In this document: positions 35,668 to 47,835 of the stretch, piece after piece
Position numbering within the stretch: the first letter of the stretch is position 1
How the letters are laid out: the number at the start of each line of letters is the position of its first letter
Origin: Prostheceraeus crozeri
Taxonomy: Eukaryota; Platyhelminthes; Polycladida; Euryleptidae
Assembly: GCA_907163375.1 (NCBI GenBank)
Contig: CAJQUW010016163.1
Location: 310,001 to 374,000 of the forward strand
Direction: 5' to 3'
DNA: 64,000 nt
Made by a program: the position numbers and the translations under genes
Notes under the pieces: generated by a model
The model's database searches: none
The model's input: the letters and a program-made list of their open reading frames with translations, nothing else
Told to the model about the DNA's origin: nothing

Positions 35668-37230
35668 TTAATGTCTTGATAGCAAATACTTATTTCGGTG
35701 CCTGCATTTGGAGACAAGTTCATTCCGCTTGTTGAGTAGGTTATCACCGTCGTGGTCCAAAATAAAAAACTTCTCGCTGAGACAGAGATCGCACCTTTTC
35801 GTTACTTGGTTGAAGGGTTTGCAAACTTTTTTTATCCTCCACTTTACTATTGGGCTGGAACCTGCTTCCTTCAGCCTCCAATATTCCTTAGACAGTTTAG
35901 TTTCATGCTTGTATTTTTCATGGGAAAACGACTTCTTGTGATTAGCGTATCTGAGCTTGAATGAACTTTCGCAAATACCCAGATATCTTCTATTCTGACC
36001 ATTACAAGTAATTTGGGCCTCATACACAATGTTGCTTGCCAGACATTTATTTTGCAAAGGGCATTTTTCTTTGTTCATGCAATTGCATTCCCTCCGATCT
36101 TTGTTATTCTCTTCTTTGCTCAACATTCTCCGGTTATGGGCGTTTATGATTGATTTGATGTTGGGCATACAGCTATAGCTCACTTTGAGGGTGTTTCAAT
36201 TAAAGATCCTTTGAAATCTGGTGCCATCTCTGAAGTGTTTGTCAACGAGTTCCAAAAAGCGTTGACCCACATTTGTTGCCACGGTTCTGCTGTAAGGTGG
36301 ATTGAACCAAATTATCTGCCTTGCTCGCTTCCGCTTCTCACTTGGCTCACTACTTTGCTGTTTGAATTCAAATTTGCGGGTGTAGCCATGCTTCCGCAGG
36401 ACCCCCTCGTAATAGGGAGCAGATTCACTGAAGGCAGCTTCATCAGATGACAATTCGCTGATTCGCCTCTCAATCATTTCTGGCAATTGTTTAGTGATAC
36501 TACCAGGGTGGTTGGATTTTGAGTTGATGTATAGAGTCTCATGATCCTGTTTTCTGTAAGGTTTGTAGGATCCGTCACAAAGATTGAAAATGACATCAAG
36601 ATAGTTCACAATCTTTAAATTACACTGAATCTCCAGGTGAAGGCCATATCGCTTGAATATCTCGTGAAATTTCTTCCTGATCAGATCTCCTTGACGCCCT
36701 GTAACATTTTTGAAGTAGGCCAAGCCATCATCACGGTACAGGCCAATGCAGTCCTTGTTGAACTCTTTGGACAAAACGTTCAACAGGTATATGCCCACCA
36801 ACTCGCACAGCTCGGCACCATCGTAAGCTCCCATTGTAACATCAAAATTCTCGTTCTCGCGTTTTCTCCATGGCTCGCCATCTTTGAAGAGTAGCCACTT
36901 ACGAGCATGTCTTATTGCTTGCAGCTCCCTGTCTTCGATATTTATAAATTCAGATGCAAACCTCAATGAAAGCTCCATTAGACTCTCTGTAATTGATGGG
37001 TAAAAGTCTTTCACGTCGAAAATCATAAACTTTCCAGACGATTTATACTCGAGTCCGTTAAACCAATCAATTACTTGCTTGGTGTTCTGCCATTGCTTTA
37101 CTCCAGTTGAAAGTCGTAACTTTGAATTAACAATCTCCAAAACCCGTTTGCTGATACGCCCAATTTCATTCTTTGATGGGTTGATAAGTCTTGTTGAAGG
37201 ATTGTTCAAAAAATTGTCCTTGTGATCTAT
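35668..37230 (-). pseudogene. Penelope-like RT + GIY-YIG ORF with one nonsense codon
   Basis: One frame, broken only by TGA at 36196-36198; the residues around it (RIFN, stop, NTLKVSYSCMPN) read as a single protein and the stop could be a CGA-to-TGA change. The RT region contains KFMIFDVKDFYPSI, MGAYDGAELCELVGIYLLN and LYRDDGLAYFK (catalytic DD). The C-terminal half has a cysteine-rich segment (ECNCMNKEKCPLQNKC) followed by GIY-YIG-like IVYEAQITC..RRYLGICESSFKLRYANHKKSF. The N-terminus is missing. Confidence 0.85.
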
Positions 37231-37248
37231 ATATATATATATATATAT
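37231..37248. repeat. (AT)n microsatellite at Penelope-like 5' truncation
   Basis: AT dinucleotides separating two Penelope-like fragments that point away from each other. Confidence 0.9.
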
Positions 37249-37670
37249 AACCTCCACGTATGTTCATTTTTTGTATTCATTTCATTTGAATGCTGTAAAT
37301 CTATGTTAATCGAAAAAATATTCAATTATGAGAGAAATGGAGAACAAAGACATTTTCAAATCAAATCTAATATGAACTGTAATTCAAGAAACATCATTTA
37401 TGCCCTGCAATGTGCAGTGCAGGATGCAGAGCCACTTACATCGACCAAACAGGCGATTTCTTGCGCGCAAGAGTTCGAGTGCACCGTCAAGAAATTAGGG
37501 ATGAGAATTATCGCTCCCTCTACGCTAGTAAACATATATTCAACTGTGCCCGCAACTCCAATCCAATGTTTTATGTAATGCCTCTCTTAAAAATGCCACC
37601 TACTTCCACAAAATTGTATAGGGAAGAAAGAGAGAAGTTTCGTATCAGCTTTGTACATGCTTAGTTAATA
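37249..37670 (+). pseudogene. Penelope-like GIY-YIG fragment, frameshifted
   Basis: Plus-strand remnant of a third Penelope-like copy. One frame gives KSNMNCNSRNIIYALQC and the next gives CRATYIDQTGDFLRARVRVH followed by SLYASKHIFNCA, so a frameshift lies near 37410-37425. It matches the GIY-YIG region of the first family by motif order but is clearly more diverged. Confidence 0.72.
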
Positions 37671-37902
37671 GCGGAAAACATTTTAACATCATTCCAATTT
37701 CCGAAATGAAACATAAGATAATATTTTGTTTTTAACCAATCAAGGGCATTTACAGTACTGGCAATAAGTTTGGAGACACCCGTGGAATTTTCCCGAAATT
37801 TAATTTTCAATATTTAAATGTACAAATTTCCAAAAATAATCGATTTATTTCCATGAAAAGTAAATCTAGAGTGTCACTAAAAGGCTAAAGTACACTGTGA
37901 GC

Positions 37903-38110
37903 TCAATATTTTGAATGACTTCCTTGATTTCGAATAACTTGTGTTATTCTGTTGGGCATTGAATCAACTAACTTTTGGCACAGGTCACTGTCAATCTCTC
38001 GGCACCACACATGCATGATTGCGTCCTTCAACTCTTTGATGTTCTGTGGACTCTTAGCAGCAACCTTCTTTTTCATAATAGTCCACAAAATCTCGATTGG
38101 GTTCAAGTCA
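37903..38110 (-). pseudogene. Inverted C-terminal fragment of Tc1 transposase
   Basis: Encodes the SPDLNPIEILW segment with the catalytic Glu and on to the terminus, matching 39450-39665 at nearly every residue. Upstream coding sequence of this copy continues across the MITE insert at 38383-38413 (GNSPD side and DKQIQVLDW) and then loses similarity. Confidence 0.82.
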
Positions 38111-38118
38111 GGCGAATT

Positions 38119-38374
38119 CATAGAAATTGACAACAATAAAACCTCTAGAATGGAAATTAAGCTTCATGCAATGCACAATGGCGGCACATAAATCGCACGC
38201 ATTTTCACTTAGATGCACCTGTCAACGTCTGTATGATTGGGTTAGAATCAGTCACATGTGTAAATCGAAGCTTTTAATTGGTGGTTCATGCCTCAACTTA
38301 GTTCCCCCGGATGTGCCGCAACCTTGAGTCAATTTCCATTCTAGTCAACTTCAGATAAACAGTTTATTTCTATG
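38119..38374. mobile_element. 256-bp MITE with 8-bp target duplication (hAT-like)
   Basis: Inserted in the left arm of the Tc1 element. Target duplication GGCGAATT at 38111-38118 and 38375-38382; the uninterrupted site is seen at 39449-39456 in the right arm. Both ends begin CATAGAAAT, and a subterminal CTAGAATGGAAATT is also repeated inverted. Eight-base duplications are typical of hAT elements. Non-coding. Confidence 0.88.
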
Positions 38375-38646
38375 GGCGAATTGCCTGGCCAATCGAGAAC
38401 TTGGATTTGCTTGTCCCGAAGTTGTTGCAGGAGTTGCAAATTTCTCATATTCTCAAGGGTAACATCGATTTCTATGCTGCAATCATTCAAATCATCATAG
38501 TTAGAAGCACAACTACGTCACTATGTTCTACGTCACTATGTCATGTTATGTTGCTCTGTATTGTACATAGATATCCATCATTTGCATTTTTGAATATATC
38601 GCTTTGTTAGTCGAAATGTGCATATTCTGTTTATTTCTGCGCTACT

Positions 38647-39665
38647 ATGGGTCGTAAACGAGAAATACCATCTGATATTCGTGCTCAAGCAAGGATTTTG
38701 AGCGAGGAAGGATATTCTGTGAGGAAAATTGCTCTACGCCTTATGTGCTCACCATCTGCAATCGGTAAAATTCTACAACGTTTCAAATCTACAGGCTCAT
38801 GTGAAATTCGCAAAAGATCAGGAAGACCCAGGAAACTGTCTGAATCAGACAGCGCCTTGCTAAAAAGGATTGTGATGAAAGATCCTGCCATTACTTCAAC
38901 TGATTTACGTCGCACAAATTCCTTTTTGAAAGACATTTCCTTGCGCACAATACGTCGTCGACTTGCACAAGACTGCAATCTTCGAACAAGAAAGGCTCGG
39001 AAACGCCCATTACTCACAAAGACAATGCGATCCAGACGACTGGCATGGTGCAAACTGCATAGAAGTTGGTCTGTTGAGCAATGGAGGAAAGTGATGTTCT
39101 CGGATGAGAGCAACTTCCTGCAATTCCGTTGTTACAAATCTTTTATTCGACGTCCACTTAGATCTTCAAGCACCGATCCTCGCTACTGTCAACCAACAAT
39201 GAAGCACCCACCTTCGGTGATGGTATGGGCCAGCTTCTCATCCCGCGGCCGTGGAGGATTGTACTTCATAGAAAGGGAACTAGCATGAATGGTTCACGTT
39301 ATCAAAAGGTGTTAGAGGAACATCTTCAGGACTTCATGAGCGTCCATCAATGCACGACGTTTATGCATGACTTGGCACCTTGCCACAAATCCAAGGGTGC
39401 CACAAAGTGGCTTTAGGACAAACAAATCCAAGTTCTCGATTGGCCAGGCAATTCGCCTGACTTGAACCCAATCGAGATTTTGTGGACTATTATAAAAAAG
39501 AAGGTTGCTGCTAAGAGTCCACAGAACATCAAAGAGTTGAAGGACGCAATCATGCATGTGTGGTGCCGAGAGATTGACAGTGACGTGTGCCAAAAGTTAG
39601 TTGATTCAATGCCCAACAGAATAACACAAGTTATTCGAAATCAAGGAAGTCATTCAAAATATTGA
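38647..39665 (+). pseudogene. Tc1-like transposase (DD34E), frameshift and nonsense
   Basis: Starts at ATG 38647. Paired-type helix-turn-helix (IRAQARILSEEGYSVRKIA, then AIGKILQRF), a basic GRPRKLSE segment, second helix-turn-helix, then catalytic motifs: FSDES, MHDLAPCHKSK and SPDLNPIE, with 34 residues between the second Asp and the Glu. Two defects: a frameshift near 39275-39288, where the first frame ends, and TAG at 39414-39416 within KWL.DKQIQVLDW, probably from CAG. Otherwise well preserved. Confidence 0.9.
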
Positions 39666-39817
39666 GCTCACAGTGTACTTTAGCCTTTTAGTGACACTCT
39701 AGATTTACTTTTCATGGAAATAAATCGATTATTTTTGGAAATTTGTACATTTAAATATTGAAAATTAAATTTCGGGAAAATTCCACGGGTGTCTCCAAAC
39801 TTATTGCCAGTACTGTA

Positions 39818-42800
39818 GAAAAACATAAAAGTTGATGGTTTGCCGACTTCGTCTATTAACCATCATCTACCATCATATAAATAGAATTATCAAATATTGG
39901 CATACTCAGTTGAAAAATAGGAGCAGGAACTGACTGGCCGCCATTTCATCAAATATCTGGAATCAGCAGCAGGCCAATCTCACACACCTAAAATTTTACT
40001 GGGGCATTTAACATAATCGTATTTGAAACATGCAACTTTTGGAGGGTGCCGCATGTTGTTGAAGTATACATAAAAATACCCGAGAAATTTCACTTAATAC
40101 ACTGAATATTGCATGTATCTCACAATCTAACATTAGCCTAAATATACTGCAAATTAGAGAATGCAGATGCACTAAATTTTATAGTTTCCGATAAGATTTC
40201 ACTGGGAGATTTCTACTAAAAAAGTCCCTTACCACACCATTCACATATCGTCGGTGGGTAATGGGGGTTCCGGTTTCCGTGGAAATTCTGCGAGATAGAC
40301 TAATGACGCAGATGTAAACCATAGGCCACAACATTCTCTGCAATTGTGCCACTGGGTCTAGGCGCCAATTCTTACCAACGCTGACTGTTTGCGCCTAACA
40401 TAGTATTTATTCCATCAGATAAACAAAAGGCTTGATCGATTAGTGTCTTTAGGTACGAAATTTTGATGCCTGATCAAAAAATAGGCACCAAATTTTGAAA
40501 TTTTAGTCTCTTGTATACAGTTTACAATGCACGCTCTACTGCAGATTGTCACAGTCAAATGAAGTAATGACTCATTTACGATCACTTATAAGTCGAAATC
40601 TACATACATCAACATCAAGCAAATTGAAAATGGCTTGAGCACTTTCAAACTATCTGACGACTTTTGACATTAAAGAATGCTCGACATGAATAAATAGAAG
40701 TGACATACAACATATTATTGATTTTTCTTGGGATGAGCATTTCTCCTAACTGTTATGCAGAGTTACAAATTGTTCAAACCACTTCCGCAGCGGTCGAACG
40801 GAATTGTTCGATACAAAAGAGAAATTTCACGAAGAGTCGAATTTTCTACCCTACAATGTCGAAAAAGATCTAATATTCAGCAGGGATGTGCGTACATTCG
40901 ATTCTGACTATATAGTTAGCATATTGCGTTTCGAATTAAACCGACAATCGTTTCAGCACACCGCATTTTGTCGAGTCGAAAGAACCGTATCTAGGATAGA
41001 ACCCTGACATAGAATGATAATTTACAATCGGTTATAATTATATGTAATAAATAGTGACAATAGCAACAATAACATCTGAAATACGCTTACTGTCCTCGAA
41101 TGTCATTACATTTATCGTTTTTATTACTAGTTAAAAGAAAATATAGTCGAACATTAATGAATCATTAAATATATTGATTATCATTAGCATGCAGGAATTT
41201 AGCACTAAATTCATTTCCGATACATGAATGCAAGTTGTCACTAGGCAAAAGCGCTTTGTTGAAGAAATTATTTGACTAAGATGTTAAGCTGAACTATCTG
41301 CTAGCAATAATAAAATACAAAATAGAAAAATGCCAATATGGCATCGTTCTACGAATCTGATAAATATTCTCCGTTTTATTCCAGTGCTTGTTGATTGTTA
41401 TCATCGTCATTATCTTCTTTCTCTCCTGAGTCCGGTATGTCAAAAAATTCACGAATAAGATGAGACGACTAATGCGACGATTTTTTGCAATATATACGTC
41501 ACAAATATGCATAGTCGTATAGTGATCGAATGAGCAATCGAAAACGTGATAAAGAGCATATATCTAGTAGGCTCCATTCGAGTTAGCACAAAACTAATAT
41601 CCTTAACCATAAGGTTGCATGAAATTGGTGCTGTGCACAATTAGTCAGTTATGAAATTCATAGTAATTGATGGTACGATTGATCCTATTATCATACTGAC
41701 ATGCAAAGCGATGCTTCACTTAAAGCGAAAATTCATTTAAAACATTTTTGTGCGATATTTAAAAAAATGGGCACTTCAAGAATGATGTTTCAATTGAAAA
41801 TGTCCTCGAGAATTTTCAACTTCAAATTGAGTCTACGTTCGAGCTTCATCGGCAAGATAATTATCTAATTTATTCGATTTTCTCCTTTGTTTAAAGATGT
41901 TCATTCAAAAGTTGTAGTGAAATTGGATGTTATTGAATTTTCTATATTCATTAAGATTTTGCTATTTCTCCTATTTAAGCTTAATAGGGGAGGATTACGT
42001 GACTCCTTTATGCCTTGGTTTGTTAGTCACACTGGTCGACAAAGTATTTTAAAATGCAGTTTTCAGTTTCACCTCATGTCGTACTAGTTAGGTCGTATTC
42101 CATTTATCAATACGCAAGGATAATTTGAGAACAATTTTTATCACAATTTTGAAAATTTGCACATAAATTTACATCATATCATATATATGACATATAAGAT
42201 ATTTATCAACCAAATATCCAGTTTAATTGATATTTATTACAAAGAACAGGATCACTCAAATGTCAATATTGATATGCGTAATTAAGTGAAAAATCAAATA
42301 ATAAATACATAGAATAATACAGGCATTCATCAGTTTCCAAAGCTTTGATAACATTAATGCACAAGTGCGTAGTTCTCTAATATCGATGCATTTCTATCAT
42401 CTAGTTAGGAACTACAGTACATACTTGAAACAACTTTTGAAAGAATTTTAGAACAAGATAAGCGTTTAAAAGAGAAAATCACATCGTTGGCGAATTCACG
42501 TGAAAAGGATCCTGATGTTAATGATTATCAGTTTTAGACAGTATGTCTAATGTCCATGCTATTTTTGCAGGGTAGCTCTTGGAACTTCTATAAAACCAGA
42601 TCCATAGGTCATAAGATGAACCCATCCCAGATACAAAGAAAGAGTTATTTCCGCTCCACGGGGTCGCGGAGGTTTCCACGAAACTTTAATCTTTTGAATT
42701 CAAAGCTGTTGCTGATGAGATTTGTAGCATAATAAATTGCACTTGAATCGATCTTATTGAATCGAAATGATCAAATTCTTCTTTAAAATAATCCTCTATT

Positions 42801-44989
42801 TGGAAAATTGCAATTTTCCTATCCCACTTTGATGCGAAAAACCTATTGCAATTACGCAATTTACCTATCTAGTTATTTCTAAAATTTTATACGACACTGA
42901 AGTTGATTCGAAGCATCATATAGCTGTTGTCAGCGAAGGAAACGGAACGGAATATCTTGGCGGTGATCCTCTCATCAAAAGCTGACTCCTGTCTGATTAT
43001 TTGACTTTTAATCATAAGCTGAACCATTATTTTGAATTTTGATGCCGGGCCGATAAGACTTTGTCTAATCAGAGATCTTCATGCAAAAAAAATATTAAAT
43101 GAAGCCTCTTCTAGGGAAGCATTTCGGCAATGCATTGTGTCTTAAACAATCCTGGCAAACACTTTCGGTTACGAAGTACCTTTAAAGAACTTGAATGCAA
43201 AATGTGACTAATCATTTTTAAAAAAGCGCGATTTCTTCTGCGACTAAAGTATCAGGCATTTATGTAACCAATTCATCGCAGTTCAATTTCAATTTTTCTT
43301 GGCATTTCATGGCACATAATTGATAGATTTGAATTATAAATTGAAGTGGTCTGACCGTCGTTTTGCACATGCAATATAAATTTACGTATCTTCTAGGTGT
43401 AAAAGCGATTACTGCTAACCTGCTGCGATATTGTCTCAGAAAAACGATTTAAAATATGCGCACATTGTGCCATATTATCTTTCAAATTTGATTTTGTTTA
43501 ACTTGCCGCAAATGACGAATATATTGCACTGTAGTTGACGAAGTGAATGAATTAACTGATGAATCAATTGGCAAAATTCCAACATTTTCTAAATTAAAAA
43601 CAGTTCAAATTTCAGTTTTATCTCATCATGTTAACAGAAAAGTTTGAAAAATGATAGAAAGGTGGTCAAAATGTTACTGATAAAAAAGAAGAAATCTTGA
43701 TGGATCATTGGTGTCCAGCACATTCTGGGTCGATAGTCACGTGAATATCGTTATATAGTTTGCTCGTAAAATTTGAAAGTCATATTGAAGCTGTTAATTG
43801 TATATCAAAAATTACATTTTCACAGAATAGGTCTCAACTTAACTGAGGAATGAGATCAGGAATTTTCACTGATAATCTTATCTTGCACAGTAGGCTACCT
43901 CTTACTTCACTATATTCTTCCTTCCATTGAGTAGTTCACACGATGTAAAATCATTAACTCATCTCAAAATCAGTAACGCTCGTTATTATCATTGCAAAGA
44001 AAGTCCTCGATAACTAGAAGACTACGGTATCAATTCTAATTAGACTATTAATGTCTTATGCGGTTTTGCGCAACATTTATTGCAAACTCCTTAAGTAACA
44101 TACTAACGTCCACAGTCGCCTGACATTTCCGTTTCATTTCCATCATGTGTCTTTTTGGAACGATAGATCATGGATGGATTATGCGTTCCGTGATCGATCT
44201 CAACATCTGCTGTATGTTAGTATTTTGAACACATCGTTGTGAAAAAGTGATTGAAGGTCAAAATAGCGTCACTACCTTGCTGTAGTATTCATGTGGTTCT
44301 AGATTCAGTACAGTGAATTTGGAAATCCATTCTATAGCTGGATAAACCGTGATATCTGCATTGAATAATTTTCAAAGTAAAAAATGTGAAGTGTCGGCAT
44401 AGTGGCATTTGTAACTGCGTGTACTATTGATGATTAAATGCATATCAGCGCTACCTTGGACGGCTTCCAAAAGGCACACAAAAGAAAAGATCTCGTCGGA
44501 GGAGAAAATTCACCTCCTGATAAATATTTGTTCATTCCAGCAATATCATGTCAATATTTGTTCATATAAATTGATGTTATGTAAATTGGTTAACCGCAAA
44601 CACGTTTTAATCTGGCTGCTCTTAAACTTTAAAATATATTTCCATTCGTTAAAATGGAAAATTTAATCACGATTGCACCCTTTATGCATTGACCATAATT
44701 TACAAAGTTATTTTAAACACTTCATGAATTAATTGCAATCAATTAGTATAAGTCATTGTCAATATCAAAATCAATCAATGCATTGACAAAAGTAACGGTT
44801 CAGAATTCAAAGAGTTTTATGAGCGGTCCATTTCAATAAATTTTTCATGATGTGGTTTTTATAGAAGCCATTGCAGAAATATACTTGATGTTTGAAGAAT
44901 TTCTTTTTTAGAACACTGATTTGCTTCAATCAGTGACATTGAGCACGACTAGCCCTTCCACCCCGGCATGGAAAATTGCTTCACAACCG
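39818..44989. other. AT-rich stretch with no recognisable gene
   Basis: No frame with a recognised domain and no structural RNA recognised. Frames of 60-79 codons occur on both strands as expected by chance. Confidence 0.55.
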
Positions 44990-45098
44990 TTCATTACGGG
45001 AGAGCATGCCTGGCAAGCCCTCATTTATTTTAGGGAAATCCTGTCGCATTGTAGCATCGTGATTCCAAGGGCTTACTTGGCATGCCCTCCGTAGTGAA
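44990..45098. repeat. Imperfect inverted repeat, about 32-bp arms
   Basis: Arm 44990-45022 pairs with 45067-45098 in blocks: TTCA.TACGG, GCATGCC and AAGCCCT are shared between one arm and the complement of the other, with two internal loops. The terminal loop is about 44 nt. A precursor-type hairpin or decayed foldback is possible; nothing proves transcription. Confidence 0.6.
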
Positions 45099-47835
45099 AA
45101 AGAGATGATGCGCAAGTAAGTTATGCCAACTCTTTTAAAGAGCGATTAGGAAAACGATCAGCTTTAGCATTTCATTGCATTCTTCGACTTCTATTGCATT
45201 CCTTCGCAACAAAAACTAACGTCTAAGAAGAGCTTACAGATCTAGGTAAATTCCAGAGGTAGGCTGAATGCATTATTCGAAATTTAAATATTTACTTGTT
45301 AAAATTGTCCTAAATTCTAGCTGTGGATTGAATTCAGGAAATATGAACAATACGACGCAAGTGGAAAAGATGAAGAGATTGAGTGCTTGTGCTCTAACTC
45401 ATCGGTCGATGTGACATTGAAAGATGATTCTCACTAAGAAAAAATGAGTCTCTCCGTAAATATGGCCTAAATGAGATTAACGAGCTGAAAACTGGAAATT
45501 AAAATTGTGGCGGTCTTCAAATGTAGACCTTAAAATGAAATAAATACTAATTACTCTAGCTCTGGATGCTATCTTATTATAACAGGTGACACAGAATTTA
45601 GATGCTATCAATTGTATAAATAGCTAGACTTTTGATAAATCAACTGTATCATTTAGTAGTTTTGCTACAAAGGCTCTCAAAGATTTCTGTCCAGTTACAT
45701 TTTTTGAGCAGGAAATGTCGCAAATTGTGAGGAACCAATTTTTAATGGGAAGTCAATTTTCTTGGCAAATAATAACGTGTGGTCATTTGTTTAACTTTTT
45801 GCTCATAACTGTACATTTTTGTTGTTGTGCAATCGCTTTACCGGTATTTTGCGTAAACAAATATATAAAAATACAAGAATTTCCTTACCGCCGTTATTTA
45901 TTTTTTTACTTGGAATAGTCAGTTATAATCATAGTATTAGGCCACCTGGATGCAGACTGGCGAGATATCTATGCACTGGTAATATTTCAATACTTCAATA
46001 AACAATATAATACCATCTGAAGAAGCAACAAATGCTTTATAGACTTTCCATTTTTCAACTGAGGATGCAACTCAATATTTAATAATTCTATTTGCTAGCA
46101 AGAAAGGCTCAGCTCCTCTGTTCAAAAATATAGTAGCATGTGACGTGTTGTACCACTAGATCAGCAAGACGATCAACATATACATGGCGTTCACGAACTA
46201 CTCACATTATCATTATAGAACATTATCGCCATCTATTTTTCAATAAAGCGTTGCATTGCATTGTTTTATTTGCAAGTATTTGAAACTTGTCGTCGTCAGG
46301 TGGTTATTGCCTCCCAAGCAGGGGGCCTCGAGTGAATGCGAAAACGAGCATTTATTGTAAAACTGTTTTAACGCTTGACTTTAAATACTGAAATACTCAG
46401 ATAATGCCCTGAAAGTAAATCGACATCACAGAACACACGAATATTTATGACATTTTACCACTGCTTGCGATGATAAAATAAGGAAAGTTCAGTGTGGCTT
46501 GAAGAGCATAACGATGCTAAAGAATTCAGTGATTAAATTTTTCAAGTCTGATGACATCAGTATATTATATGCTCAAGGGAAATGACACTCTGCAGTTTTT
46601 ATGAATATGTGTGTAGTTGGCTCTCATTCCGTTATTCCCTATCCATATTTTTTCATAAATGTAATCTATACAGTGTATATTTTATAATTGTGATCCAGTT
46701 CAGTCTGTGGAGACGGTTCCTTCCAGAACAACTCATTGAAAATATTTATCAGCTTACTTCATGTAAAGAGATGGAGAATTCGTAAAAACTGCATGAAATT
46801 TAATTGCTGAATTTGTTAAGAACATGTTGATCAAAACTATTTTGTGAATTGTCCATTACACAGTCTATGTGATCATTACTATTATCTAGCGGAACTTATG
46901 TCATTACGTAAAGCTTAATTATCTAGGTTTTGAAGGATTTGGGTGGTTTAGTTAATTTTCCTGTCATAATTCCTTTATAATCCGGGAATCAACTGATCGT
47001 GAAATTTTTTTAGACATTATCAAGAGTTCACTTATTAATTTAATCGACCTAGGAAAAGACATCAAAATTCCATATAATGTTGGAATGAATTTAGTTGATT
47101 TTCTTGTAATTGAGACAATAAGCGGCTGTAATTTCTTCGCCATTAAGTGCAGAGGAGACAACAATATGAAAACGAATTATCAGTATTATTTAGCAAAAAT
47201 GTGCCATTTATGAATGACAACATCTTCACTTTCATCGATGGAAGTTATTATGAACAGAAAGTGGCTGAAATGAGCAGAGCAGTCAACGGATTTTTATATT
47301 GTTAATGGAGAGTCCTGTCTCAGCTGGCTTGAACAGCTAATGCCTGAAAGAGGCTATTTACACACCTGCATACTTAATTTTCACACGCGTTCATGAAAAA
47401 ATATGAATGCTTTGCATGCATGAAATGATCAAAACTCACCTGTTTGAGTCGTGTCTTTCGGATCTGAGACACATTGTGAGCAGTCATCAGGCAAGGCTCT
47501 TTTCATTTCATTCCACAGCAGGTGAGGCGGGTAATTTGAATACTGAAGTTTACGACAGAGCAGTCAGTTCAGGAGAGGCGAGAGGTTCACGGGTGATGAA
47601 TAGGACCATTCTCACAGGAAGAGACAATAGGCGAAAACGGTAGTTGGAGCAACTTGCAGATTTAATCGGCGACACAAAACCCTGGAAGGGCCATGTTGAT
47701 AATGAGAATTAGATACTGATCATGGCTTTGGATTGGGCAGGCGGAGAAATTGAAGAAGGAGAAGGAAGCCTCAGAAAGGATATAGGTTTGAGATGGCGCC
47801 TGTGAGGTAGCCCTCATCCGGAGTAGAAGTAAGAA
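45099..47835. other. Intergenic sequence downstream of the Kv1 gene
   Basis: No recognised gene. It probably contains the 3' untranslated region of the channel gene, which is on the minus strand, but no confident AATAAA was placed. Confidence 0.5.

Larger units (their letters stand above)
35366..37230 (-). mobile_element. Second Penelope-like family, minus-strand copy, 5' truncated
   Basis: Runs on the minus strand from an AT tract at 37231 to an AT tract at 35366. It contains one frame for RT plus GIY-YIG with a single nonsense codon, then about 290 bp of 3' sequence with a canonical hammerhead core at 35467-35508. Its protein differs clearly from the family at 30.4-34.9 kb. The 5' part is missing and the coding sequence begins directly at the AT tract. 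Confidence 0.85.
37751..39817 (+). mobile_element. Tc1-like DNA transposon, broken, with long inverted arms
   Basis: Both outer ends read TACAGTACTGGCAATAAG (right end inverted), including TA target duplications at 37751-37752 and 39816-39817. The left arm (37753 to about 38413, not counting the 256-bp insert) is an inverted copy of the right arm and includes the last 70-80 codons of a transposase. The element therefore looks like a head-to-head recombinant of two Tc1 copies, giving unusually long inverted repeats. Confidence 0.88.
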
